This document shows, one piece after another, positions 26,007-35,722 of a DNA stretch of 64,000 nt (position 1 is its first letter; each line of letters opens with the position of its first letter). The position numbers were made by a program, and so were the translations under genes. Below the pieces are notes generated by a model. It was not told where the DNA came from and made no database searches. It saw nothing but the letters and a program-made list of their open reading frames with translations. This DNA comes from JBBQVS01 sp964250805 (lineage in GTDB: Bacteria > Chloroflexota > Ktedonobacteria > Ktedonobacterales > Ktedonobacteraceae): NCBI GenBank assembly GCA_964250805.1, contig CAXUHG010000006.1, forward strand, positions 1 to 64,000, in the 5' to 3' direction.

Positions 26007-27267
26007 TCTGGTTGACATGGCGTCAATATCGTATCGAAATACTCGTATTACTGGCTGGATCGCTCCTTGTGACCGCCATTTTGCTCGTGACGGGCACACA
26101 TATTGCCTCCTTTGCTCATTCTGTAGGGGATATAAGCTGTCCATCTACAAAATGCCTTGAGGCGCAAGATCGTCTGCACGGCTATAGTCAGGGAGGAGCC
26201 TTTGGCATTTCAGCATTCTATTCTCTCTTCCAGTTTGTTCTTCTGGCTTTGCCAGCCATCATCGGTATGTTTCTAGGTGTACAGATAGTCGCCCGCGAGC
26301 TGGAACAGGGGACGTATCGCCTGATCTGGACGCAAAGCATTTCATGGTCTCGTTGGTTACTCGCTAAAGTAGGTGGAATCGTTGTCCTAATACTCTGTGT
26401 CACTGCTCTACTCTATTGCCTGCTCCTCTGGTGGAAAATACCGGTCGTTCCTGTACTCTATCATCTCTGGGATTACACAAACTATGATATATGGAGTCTG
26501 CCTGCGATTGCCTATACGCTCTTCGCGTTTACACTGGGTGTCTGTGTGGGAACAATCGTGAGGAAAGCGGTTCCTGCGATGGCTCTTACCTTAGTGATTT
26601 TTGTGACCGTGCGTATTCTTATAGAAATCTTTTGGCGTCCTTACTTTTTACCACCACTAATATCCTTGACACCCTTTAATAACTGGCAGGATGTTCCACA
26701 AAATGTCATGCAGGTTGGAGATTTAACGGTCGTAGATAAACAAGGAAACACGGTTGACGCGTACAATGGAGTTTGCAAAAGTCCTCCTGATGATTTGGGT
26801 TCGCTTGAAAACACTACATCCAGTACTCCTNNNNNNNNNNNNNNNNNNNNNNNNNNNNNNNNNNNNNNNNNNNNNNNNNNNNNNNNNNNNNNNNNNNNNN
26901 NNNNNNNNNNNNNNNNNNNNNNNNNNNNNNCAAAAGTCCTCCTGATGATTTGGGTTCGCTTGAAAACACTACATCCAGTACTCCTTTGCAATTGGATATG
27001 GCGCTCCCTCTTATGAACACAAACAAGCTTCTCAAGGTCGCGTCCACATCCTCAGGTCCTGGTGGTGACAAGGGGACTCCAACACCTGAGGAAAAGGCGT
27101 ATACTCAATGCACAATAGCGCATGGCTTTCAGTACAAATACTGGTATCAGCCTGCTGATCGTTTCTTGCTCTTCCAAGAAATAGAGAGTGGTATCTATGT
27201 GTTCATGTCTGCTCTGCTGTTCGCATTAACGTTCTGGTGGACAAAATATCGAATTATCGGTAAGTAG
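26003..27267 (+). CDS. ABC transporter permease (interrupted by an assembly gap)
   Basis: Partner of the preceding ATPase. It begins MIWLTWRQYRIEIL at ATG 26003 and continues to 26830 before the N run. The same frame resumes after the second copy of the 55-bp duplication (from 26986) and ends IIGK at 27267. Collapsing the duplication gives an intact protein of about 369 residues, so this is not a real pseudogene. Hydrophobic segments lie near residues 15-35, 75-100, 120-145, 165-190, 195-215 and at the end, with a large polar loop before the last. The pattern (first helix, loop with Cys, last helix) fits YtrC/ABC-2 type permeases. Confidence 0.85.
26776..26985. other. Assembly gap (100 N) with identical 55-bp flanks
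   Basis: N run at 26831-26930. The 55 bp before it (26776-26830) equal the 55 bp after it (26931-26985). Removing one copy and the Ns restores the permease reading frame, so the gap is an artefact of contig joining. Confidence 0.92.
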
Positions 27268-27567
27268 AGATACTACCGAGAAATCCGCAGTTCTGGAGTT
27301 CTGGGTGACAGACATCCCTTGCTGGTACCTATGAACTCCTATAGACCTGATACCAGCAACAGAACACTACCTAGCCAAGGCAAGTATCCATTTAAGCGCA
27401 ACACGCACCCATATGCTCACACCTCCATTAAGTAGAGGTGTGAGAGTCCTAAAGGTTCATATTCTATGGCTATACGAAGATTACCCCTCTTTTCGTCTAT
27501 GATAAAATGATACAAGTTACCTACGCTAAAGAATACACCACCAAACAGGCAACCAAAGAGGTGTTAG
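27268..27567. other. Intergenic region with a small hairpin
   Basis: 300 bp with no convincing gene. A 10-bp inverted repeat CTCACACCTC / GAGGTGTGAG (27416-27425, 27435-27444) could end the ABC operon transcript although no T-run follows. The last 80 bp should hold the promoter of the PAC2 gene. Confidence 0.4.
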
Positions 27568-28538
<971 letters not shown>

Positions 28539-28542
<4 letters not shown>

Positions 28543-29966
28543 GTCAAGCACCCTACACATTAGAAGAAGTCTTTCAACCGCGCTCAATTGCTATATTGGG
28601 CGCGTCGCGTGCCCCACAGAAATGGGGCAATGTTGCCGCGAAACAGCTCATGGCTGGCGGCTTTGCTGGGAAGATATATCTTATCAATCCTTCTGTACCT
28701 GAGATACTAGGACGCGCCACCTATCCGAGCTTACGCGATGTTCCTGGTTCCGTTGACCTTGCGATCATCTCAACCTCCTTTGCCCATGTGGAAAAGAGCA
28801 TTGACGACTGTATCGAGAAAGCTGTCAAAGGAATTGTAATTATCACCGCTGGTTTCAGCGAAACAGGACCTGCTGGACGCGTCTTAGAGCAAGAGATGGT
28901 CGAACGGTGCCGTACACATGGTATTCGTATCATCGGTAGCAACTGTATGGGTCTATACGTCAAACGCTCACATATCAATACGCTGGGCATGGTCTTTCCA
29001 CTCCCTGCTGGTCCTATCGGTCTTGTCTCGCAAAGCGGCAATCTCGGCATGTATTTCTACGCTCAGGCAAACCTTGATGGACTCGGCTTCACCACGTTTA
29101 TCAGCATCGGGAATGCAGCAGATGTCACCTTTCCCGAATGCATGCACTATCTCGCACGCGACCCTGAGACAAAAGTGATTGCGGGCTATGTCGAAGCCGT
29201 GCAAGAGGAGACGCTACGTCAGGTGACAGGCGAGATGCTCGAACAGGGCAATTATAAGCCCACCGTTATTTTGTTAAGTGGCGCAACGGAGGTTGGCGTG
29301 CGAGCCGCTCTAGCTCACACCGGTTCAATCGCCAAGGTACGCCCCGATACTGATACAAGTCTGCGTGGTAGCGGCGTAGTTCGTGTCCTCCGTTCGGATG
29401 AACTCTTTCCCGTCGCGCAAGCACTCGCCCTACAACCACCAACGCCACAGGGTCGAGGACGAATTGCGATTGTAGGCGACGGCGGTGGTAGCGTCGTCGC
29501 CAGCGGAGATGCTGTCATTCGTGCAGGTTTAGAGGTGCCTATTCTCAAGACAGAGACACAACAGGCACTTAAAGAACTGATGCCTGCTCGTGCTACCGCA
29601 ACCAATCCTATCGACGTTGCAGGAGCCGCCGACGAAGATCCGCTCTCCTTCGCGCACTTGACAGAAATATGCTTGAAAGATGAGAATATTGACGGTGTTA
29701 TTATCACTGGACTTTTCGGTGGCTATCGCTGGCTACTCTCCGAAGACTTTGGACCACGCGAAGAGGCGGCAGCTCACAAACTAGGAGAACTGGTACGAAT
29801 CTACAAAAAGCCTGTCCTGGTGCAGACGGTATACGCACGTCACGACATACCTGCCTTACATATTCTGCAACAGGAAGGCGTCCCCTATTATGAGTCTGTA
29901 GAAATTACCTGCCGTGCGATGGCTGCGCTGGTAGAAGTGGGGCAGTTCCTGGAGAAGCATTCATAG
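28539..29966 (+). CDS. CoA-binding, acyl-CoA synthetase (NDP-forming) alpha-type protein
   Basis: 475 residues. The N-terminal CoA-binding Rossmann domain begins FQPRSIAILGASRAPQKWGN; next are GSNCMGLYVK and GLVSQSGNLGMYF of the succinyl-CoA-ligase-like domain, and LAHTGSIAK with a conserved His that fits a phosphorylated His. The last third (RIAIVGDGGGSVVASGDAV, ATATNPIDVAGAAD) is the second ligase domain. The ATP-grasp beta half needed for a complete ADP-forming acyl-CoA synthetase is absent and is not encoded nearby. So it may work with a distant beta subunit or act as a CoA-dependent regulator. Coupled to the PAC2 gene. Confidence 0.88.
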
Positions 29967-29988
29967 CACTGAAAGCGAGACTGCAGCG

Positions 29989-31587
29989 GTGGACCCGACA
30001 CAAAACATACAGATTGTACTTGGACTTCTTGTTGCAGTCGGCTTCCTCGTGGTGGTGGCACGTCGCCTCAGAATCCCGTATCCTATTCTGCTCGTCATTG
30101 GTGGCCTTCTTCTCGGTCTCATTCCGCGCATTCCTACGATTGAGTTACAACCTAGTTTAGTCCTACTCCTTTTTCTACCACCACTGCTCTATTGGGAGGC
30201 ACTTAACACCTCGTTTCGCGATTTTAAGGCCGACCTACGCGCTATTGGACTGCTATCAATCGGCCTTGTCATAGCGACAACATATATTGTCGCAATCGTC
30301 GTTCATATGTTTGTTGGATTGCCCTGGCCTTCCTCGTTTGTGCTGGGAGCAATTGTCTCACCAACCGACACAGTTGCAGCGTCGGCTATCGCGCAACGCC
30401 TCTCATTACCAAGGCGTCTTGTAACTGTTCTGAGCGGTGAAAGTCTTGTTAATGATGCAACCGCACTTATTTTGTACAGTACAGCAGTTACTGCTGTCAC
30501 ACAAGGCTCTTTCTCGCTCGCCAACGCAGGATTGCAGTTTCTCTACGCCAATGCAGGTGGCATTGTGCTGGGGCTAGCAATTGCGTGGTGTATTGTTCAA
30601 CTGCGCCGCTACCTGCGAACGCTTCACGAATCCTCCGTTGAAAATACGCTCTCGCTACTCTCTGGCTTTGCCGCATACATTCCAGCAATTGCGCTGGGCA
30701 TGTCGGGTGTTCTCTCGGTACTCGCAGTGGGCCTCTATCTAGGGAGATGTGGGCCAAGCGTAGTATCATCACAAACGCGTCTACAAGCCGAACAGATTTG
30801 GGAGATCGTCGTTTTTCTGCTCAACGGCCTTATCTTCATTCTAATCGGTTTACAACTGCACACTATCCTCGCCACATTATTTAAGAATAATGTGCTGGCT
30901 CTCATTGGCGATGCACTACTCGTGTGCGGCACTGTAATTCTCGTTCGTATTCTCTGGGTGTTTCCTGGTGCCTATCTGCCCCGCTTCATAAGTCCTCGCA
31001 CGCGTGAACATGATCCATATCCATCCTGGCGGGCTGTAGCTGTACTCGCATGGACGGGTATGCGTGGCGGTGTCTCACTTGCGGCAGCAATCGCGCTTCC
31101 ACTCACAACCACAAAAGGAGCAGTATTTCCAGGCAGAGACCTCATCATCTTCCTCACATTTTGCGTCATCCTCTCGACGCTTGTAATACAAGGGCTGAGT
31201 CTACCATCACTTATTCGCTGGTTAAAGCTTCCTGTCGATACCAGTGCAGAACATGAAGAGACGGAGGCACGACTCAAAGCAGCACGCGCTGCACTCTCAC
31301 GCTTAAATGACCTCTCTAGCGAGAATTGGGTGCCGCATGACATAGTAGAAGATTTGCGCTTTCACTTCCTAGACCAGGATCAACGCTTCACGGCACGCTA
31401 TCATGGTACCGAAGACGGCGAGAATCAAGAGCAGCGTGCAGTATTGTATCAACGCCTCAAAATCGAACTCATTGGAGCCGAGCGGCGCACCATCATCGAC
31501 TTACGTAATCAGGGCGTCATCAACGATGAGGTGATGCGTAAAATACAGCATGACCTCGATCTTGAGGAATTGCAACTTCAACCTTAA
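29989..31587 (+). CDS. Na+/H+ antiporter, CPA1 family
   Basis: 532 residues. About 12 hydrophobic segments in the first 410 residues, followed by a cytoplasmic helical tail. Family signatures: LLFLPPLLYWEALNTSFRDF, GAIVSPTDTVAASAIAQ, SGESLVNDATALILYS (ion-binding Asp), and WTGMRGGVSLAAAIALP. The start is GTG at 29989 with only a weak ribosome-binding site, 22 bp after the CoA-binding gene. It exchanges Na+ (or K+) for protons for pH and salt balance. Its stop overlaps the convergent nitronate monooxygenase gene by 4 bp. Confidence 0.93.
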   Translation: MDPTQNIQIVLGLLVAVGFLVVVARRLRIPYPILLVIGGLLLGLIPRIPTIELQPSLVLLLFLPPLLYWEALNTSFRDFKADLRAIGLLSIGLVIATTYIVAIVVHMFVGLPWPSSFVLGAIVSPTDTVAASAIAQRLSLPRRLVTVLSGESLVNDATALILYSTAVTAVTQGSFSLANAGLQFLYANAGGIVLGLAIAWCIVQLRRYLRTLHESSVENTLSLLSGFAAYIPAIALGMSGVLSVLAVGLYLGRCGPSVVSSQTRLQAEQIWEIVVFLLNGLIFILIGLQLHTILATLFKNNVLALIGDALLVCGTVILVRILWVFPGAYLPRFISPRTREHDPYPSWRAVAVLAWTGMRGGVSLAAAIALPLTTTKGAVFPGRDLIIFLTFCVILSTLVIQGLSLPSLIRWLKLPVDTSAEHEETEARLKAARAALSRLNDLSSENWVPHDIVEDLRFHFLDQDQRFTARYHGTEDGENQEQRAVLYQRLKIELIGAERRTIIDLRNQGVINDEVMRKIQHDLDLEELQLQP

Positions 31588-32588
31588 AACAAACGCGCCA
31601 TGCGCTGCGAAATCTCTTGCGCCTCACTCACCATGCGCTCGATCAATTCTTTTGAGGTTGGCACATCGTTAATCAATCCAACCACTTGACCAGCCCACAC
31701 AAAACCCTCGTCAAGTTCGCCATCGAGAGCCGCACGGTGATTAACACTTCCGAGGATGAATGGCAGGATACGACGCAAGCGTTCGTCTGGCTCCGCTTGC
31801 TCTTCATCAAGTTCGCGCTCCGCTTGCAGAATGCGGTCGGCGGCCTGTCCCTTCAATACACGTGCAGGTCGCCCGATAGAGCGTTCGACAATCACAGTGT
31901 CGGTCTCATTAGCCTCAACCAATGCTTGCTGGTAGTTAGGGTGAGCATTGCTCTCCTGTACCGCAACGAAACGTGTACCCAGTTCGACGCCCTCTGCACC
32001 AAGAGCCAGTGCTGCCGCCAAACCTCGACCATCAGCAATGCCACCGCTTGCCAGCACAGGAATTTTGACTGATTCGACGATGCGTGGTACTAATACCATC
32101 GTACCGATATCGTCACGTCCAAGATGGCCTCCGCCCTCGACACCTACCGCAATCACAGCATCGGCACCAAGCGACTCCGCTTTTTTCGCGGCTCGCACTC
32201 CTGCTACCAGCACCATTGTTCGCACAGGCACACCGCTTTGCTGAATGCGTCGTAATAGAGGTTCAGGATTACCACCGGTAATACTGATTACAGCAACCTC
32301 TTCGGCAAGGGTGGCATCGACAAATGCATCGAGCGGAATATGCCCAATCGGAAAGTTGACGCCAAAGGGAAAGGGCGTGAGGCGTTTGGCCTTCTGAATA
32401 TCTGCCTGTAACTCTTCTGGCGTCGAGAAGCAGGCACACCCAATCTGTCCAAGGCCACCTGAATTCGAGACTGCGGCGGCAAGCTCGGCATAGGAGAGAT
32501 GAGAGAGGCCACCTTGCACAATGGGATAGCGAACATTCGCAAGTTTTGTGAAACGAGTATGCATGTGTTCTGGTAGCGATGTAGTCAC
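31584..32588 (-). CDS. Nitronate monooxygenase (NMO/FabK-like flavoprotein)
   Basis: 334 residues, FMN-binding TIM barrel. Landmarks: YPIVQGGLSHLSYAELAAAV, SGGLGQIGCACF, GADAVIAVGVEGGGHLG (catalytic His), VPVLASGGIADGRGLAAALA with its variant KIPVLASGG, and GAEGVELGTRFVA for FMN phosphate. It oxidises alkyl nitronates (propionate-3-nitronate type) or may be an enoyl reductase relative. C-terminal NVPTSKELIERMVSEAQ is usual. The start follows TAGAGAAAGAGG. Convergent with the antiporter gene. Confidence 0.92.
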   Translation of the reverse strand: MTTSLPEHMHTRFTKLANVRYPIVQGGLSHLSYAELAAAVSNSGGLGQIGCACFSTPEELQADIQKAKRLTPFPFGVNFPIGHIPLDAFVDATLAEEVAVISITGGNPEPLLRRIQQSGVPVRTMVLVAGVRAAKKAESLGADAVIAVGVEGGGHLGRDDIGTMVLVPRIVESVKIPVLASGGIADGRGLAAALALGAEGVELGTRFVAVQESNAHPNYQQALVEANETDTVIVERSIGRPARVLKGQAADRILQAERELDEEQAEPDERLRRILPFILGSVNHRAALDGELDEGFVWAGQVVGLINDVPTSKELIERMVSEAQEISQRMARLF

Positions 32589-32659
32589 TGTGTAGCCTCT
32601 TTCTCTATCTAAAAATATTTGTCCCGTTATGTTGTATCACATACCTCCTAAGGCAAGCA

Positions 32660-32735
32660 ATCAGAAAGCAATTACATGTCTCGTTAAGGCAAGGGCACGT
32701 CCTTGCCTTAACGAGACATGTAATTGCTTTCTGAT
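32660..32735. repeat. 35-bp perfect inverted repeat
   Basis: Arms 32660-32694 and 32701-32735 are exactly complementary with a 6-nt loop. It lies between a leftward flavoprotein gene and the end of a leftward small membrane protein gene. It could act as a terminator for the latter, but there is no T-run on that strand, and the stem is unusually long. It may be a small mobile or processed hairpin element. Confidence 0.8.
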
Positions 32736-32751
32736 AATCTTTATGAGTACA

Positions 32752-32970
32752 TTACTCTACCGGATTGGTCGGACCAATACCTATACTATTGTAGAATTGT
32801 TCGTCAAGTCCAGCCGTTGTGACACGCTTCTCCTGCTCTTGCTCCAGTCGTGCGGCACGTCGCGCACGTCTCCTTCTAAACACACCCTGCGAGTACAAAT
32901 ATACGTTTACAAGTAACCCTAGTACAATAAGTCCGCCGATAATTGCCATCATCATGATAAATGCCGCCAT
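32752..32970 (-). CDS. Small single-pass membrane protein of unknown function
   Basis: 72 residues from the ATG at 32970, which has AAAGGAAGAG well placed upstream; the longer frame to 33024 has no such site. One membrane segment (MAIIGGLIVLGLLVNVYLYS) is followed by a strongly basic stretch (RRRRARRAARLEQEQEKR) and an end DEQFYNSIGIGPTNP. The inside-positive charge places the C-terminus in the cytoplasm. No family recognised. Confidence 0.7.
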   Translation of the reverse strand: MAAFIMMMAIIGGLIVLGLLVNVYLYSQGVFRRRRARRAARLEQEQEKRVTTAGLDEQFYNSIGIGPTNPVE

Positions 32971-33111
32971 CGATACTCTTCCTTTGTCTATAGGGCAAGG
33001 TTGCCCACTAACACACGTTACCACCCTGTTATAGAGAGACGCGTGAAAGGGAGATTTATAAAATTACAGGCTTACCTCTAACAGAGTTATCTGTAACATT
33101 ATACGCAAACA

Positions 33112-33146
33112 GTGCCAGGAAAGATACAAAAAGCCTTTCCTGGCAC
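33112..33146 (-). terminator. Probable terminator of the HtrA-like gene
   Basis: Perfect 12-bp stem GTGCCAGGAAAG / CTTTCCTGGCAC with an 11-nt loop, 9 bp past the stop codon on the minus strand. The following T-run is weak. Confidence 0.55.
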
Positions 33147-33155
33147 CTCTTGTGG

Positions 33156-34127
33156 CTATAGTACGACGGTTACTTTACGCTTCTTGCCACCACGAAGAAA
33201 ACTAACGGTGACTTTTTCGCCCGCTTTGTGTTGACGAACGATACGCTGTAGATCACGCGGCTCGGTTACAACTACTTCATCGGCTGCGATAATCACATCC
33301 TGCCGTTTCAGTTCCGCAAGGTCGGCGGGACCACCTGCGCGTACCTCTAGTACCTCCATACCAAACTGCTGGCTGATACTTAGACTACGTTGTAGCGTCG
33401 CATCCAACTTCACGCGCATGCCTCCGATACCAAGCGAAATGCCTGTAATCTGCGTCTCGCGCTTCTGGCTAGCAATACGTGCAATCACAGCCTTGACAGT
33501 ATCAAGAGGAACGGAGAAGCCAAGTCCTTGCGCCATTGGCATCATCGCAGTAGTGATACCAACAACCCGACCTGCATTATCTACCAGTGGCCCGCCAGAG
33601 TTACCGGGATTGATCGGCGTGTCGGTCTGGATGAGGTGTGTCATCTTATGCACTCCTGGTGCCTCAAGCGTGCGATCCAATGCACTCACCACACCCGCAG
33701 TAACGGTCCAATTCAGGCCATACGGATTGCCTACGGCGATTACCAGTTGCCCCACACGTAGGGGTGTGCGACCAAGTTCCGCGACGGGCAGATGATCGGC
33801 ACCGATGCGCAACACCGCGACATCGACACTAGAATCGCTTCCCATGAGTCCCGCGTCAAACTTGCGTCCATCCGCGAGCGTCACCTGAATACGTTTGGCA
33901 TGCTCGACCACATGAGCGTTGGTCAAAATCTGTCCATCGGAGGCGAAGATGAAGCCAGAACCGAGGCCACCATTAAATTCGGGAGTCGGGCCATAAGAAC
34001 GGCGGGAGCGTCCGCCTTCACGCTCTATATCAATACGTACTACGGTTGGTCCTACACGCTCTGCCGCAGTCGTGACGGCGTTAGAGTAGGCATCCAGAGC
34101 CTGCGCGTCCTTTTCGTATATGCTCAT
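33156..34127 (-). CDS. HtrA/DegP-like serine protease, apparently cytoplasmic
   Basis: 323 residues. Trypsin-like domain (about 25-220) with the triad His in LTNAHVVEHA, Asp in SSVDVAVLRI, Ser in NPGNSGGPLVD. One PDZ domain follows (about 235-320; GMEVLEVRAGGPADLAELKR, QDVIIAADEVVV). Unlike most HtrA proteins it has neither signal peptide nor N-terminal membrane anchor: it begins MSIYEKDAQALDAYSNAVTT, directly leading into the protease. Thus it seems to act inside the cell or is exported by another route. No upstream in-frame start that would add an anchor is visible in the last hundred bases I checked. Confidence 0.92.
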   Translation of the reverse strand: MSIYEKDAQALDAYSNAVTTAAERVGPTVVRIDIEREGGRSRRSYGPTPEFNGGLGSGFIFASDGQILTNAHVVEHAKRIQVTLADGRKFDAGLMGSDSSVDVAVLRIGADHLPVAELGRTPLRVGQLVIAVGNPYGLNWTVTAGVVSALDRTLEAPGVHKMTHLIQTDTPINPGNSGGPLVDNAGRVVGITTAMMPMAQGLGFSVPLDTVKAVIARIASQKRETQITGISLGIGGMRVKLDATLQRSLSISQQFGMEVLEVRAGGPADLAELKRQDVIIAADEVVVTEPRDLQRIVRQHKAGEKVTVSFLRGGKKRKVTVVL

Positions 34128-34554
34128 ACGTTTACATCGTACTTTCTTGTGGAACCCATGAAATTGTCAAAGCGTGCGAGGCTACGAATCAATGAGTTTG
34201 ATAGATATTCTATCACAAATTGCTGTGAAAAGCTATGTTAGTGGGTTGAAATCTTTGTTTTCGTTCACATTCTTGCGCCTGTTCACTACTGAACATATAG
34301 TACGCTTGTGTTCGACAAGTGCGCCACGTTCATTTTTGCTTGCCCTCAAGTAGAGGTGTACCGTACAATAGGGCAGTTACTCCAAGTGAACACGGTGTTC
34401 AGTAGCGATTGCACTGTCAACAAGTACACCATACAAGAGATTGCAACTGATCATGAGCTGCTCGAACATTGACAGATGCTGAGAGAAGCGGTTCTAATTC
34501 CCAATTCATGAGGTCTCATCTGATAACCGAGAACGAACACGAGGTAAAACAAGT
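34128..34554. other. Divergent intergenic region, no gene seen
   Basis: About 430 bp between the leftward protease and rightward esterase genes. It contains GAACAC-G-GTGTTC (about 34387-34399) and copies of CTACTGAACA and its complement TGTTCAGTAG about 110 bp apart. These may be operator-like or chance repeats. Confidence 0.35.
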
Positions 34555-35448
34555 ATGCTCAGTAAAAAGTCATTTATGTCTCAGTCTATTGTCGTCAGTC
34601 GTCACACCTTGCAAATGGATACAAGTAGTCGTAGTTATACGGTAGTTACACCAAAAGTACCTCATAAATTAGCACCGCTCTTAATCATCTTTCATGGCTC
34701 GAATCAGACTGGAGAGAAACTCCGAGCTTTTAGTGGCAACGTGTTTGACGAATTAGTTCAAAAGCATGGTTTTGTGGTTGTGTATCCAGACGGATATAAA
34801 GGCCATTGGAACGATGCTCGCATCTCGTCGAATTTTCCTACCCGCAAAGCTGGTATAGATGATGTTGCATTTACGAAAGCACTCATTGATGAGATGCTCA
34901 CGAAACATGACATTGATGCCACAAAGGTCTACATTGCAGGATACTCAAATGGCGGTCAGATGGTCATTCGATTGATTCATGAGTGGCCTTATTCCTTTGC
35001 TGGCGCGGTTATTATCAGTGCGACACAGCCAGATGCTATAAACTTTCCGGCTACTTCAAAAGAAACGTCACTCCCAATTTTGCTTATTCATGGCACATCC
35101 GATCCACTCGTCCCCTACAACGGAGGGATGGCGAGCTTATGGGGATTTAATCCTCGTGGGCTTGGCTTGTCGGCACATGAAACTGCTCACTATTATGCTC
35201 AACGGAATCATATAGCTTCACAGCCTACAGCATATGTAATTGGGCAGGAGGGTAAAAATGCGCTCAAGGCGACGATTGAAGAATATCACGAAACTGGTAA
35301 ATATCCTGTCACGTTAGTTTCGATTGAGAGTGGAGGACATGTTGTGCCTAATCCATACAAAAAGGCAGCCTTTCTGTTAGATAAAACCGCAACAAATCTG
35401 AACAGTGCAAAATTGTTGTGGGATTTCTTTCAGCACGATCAGCAATAA
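34555..35448 (+). CDS. PHB depolymerase-family esterase (LpqC-like)
   Basis: 297 residues, alpha/beta-hydrolase. LLIIFHGSNQTGEKLR gives the oxyanion site, FVVVYPDGYKGHWND is characteristic of the family, the Ser is in YIAGYSNGGQMVIRL, the Asp in LIHGTSDPLVPYNGG, the His in IESGGHVVPNPY. There is no signal peptide, so an intracellular esterase acting on feruloyl, acetyl-xylan or hydroxybutyrate oligomer substrates is possible. GAGGTAAAA precedes ATG 34555; ATG 34576 is an alternative start. Confidence 0.88.
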   Translation: MLSKKSFMSQSIVVSRHTLQMDTSSRSYTVVTPKVPHKLAPLLIIFHGSNQTGEKLRAFSGNVFDELVQKHGFVVVYPDGYKGHWNDARISSNFPTRKAGIDDVAFTKALIDEMLTKHDIDATKVYIAGYSNGGQMVIRLIHEWPYSFAGAVIISATQPDAINFPATSKETSLPILLIHGTSDPLVPYNGGMASLWGFNPRGLGLSAHETAHYYAQRNHIASQPTAYVIGQEGKNALKATIEEYHETGKYPVTLVSIESGGHVVPNPYKKAAFLLDKTATNLNSAKLLWDFFQHDQQ

Positions 35449-35471
35449 ATTTTCTTACAAAAGTTACTAGA

Positions 35472-35602
35472 TGGTACACGGTCAAGCGTCATGTGTCACT
35501 CGCCACCTTTGGTGGCGAGTNNNNNNNNNNCCGCTCCGCTCTTCTCGGCGCCCCCCCCCGTGGTGTGTGCTTAAAACACTCGCCCCGCTTGACCGTGTAC
35601 CA
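35472..35602. repeat. Inverted-repeat element spanning a 10-N gap
   Basis: 17-bp perfect terminal inverted repeats (TGGTACACGGTCAAGCG at 35472-35488 and its complement at 35586-35602). Inside is a perfect hairpin ACTCGCCACC-TTT-GGTGGCGAGT (35498-35520), then the Ns (35521-35530), then a C9 run (35551-35559). No reading frame of note. It looks like a MITE-type repeat that blocked assembly; the gap length is arbitrary. Confidence 0.7.
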
Positions 35603-35722
35603 CCATATATTGCTTATGTACTCGTTGCATGAGAAAAAGAGTATACTTTGTAGTAGAAAACTTGCCTTATATGCTATTCTTAGAGAGACAAAACGACAGA
35701 AATTGAAGGGTTGGTGTGTAGT

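Noticed and set aside
26831..27016. A frameshifted, broken ABC permease pseudogene
   Set aside because: The apparent break arises from the 55-bp assembly duplication and Ns; removing them restores the frame.
34285..34400. CTACTGAACA and its complement 110 bp apart as a transposon end pair
   Set aside because: Only 10 bp, no transposase or target duplication; could be chance or operator half-sites.
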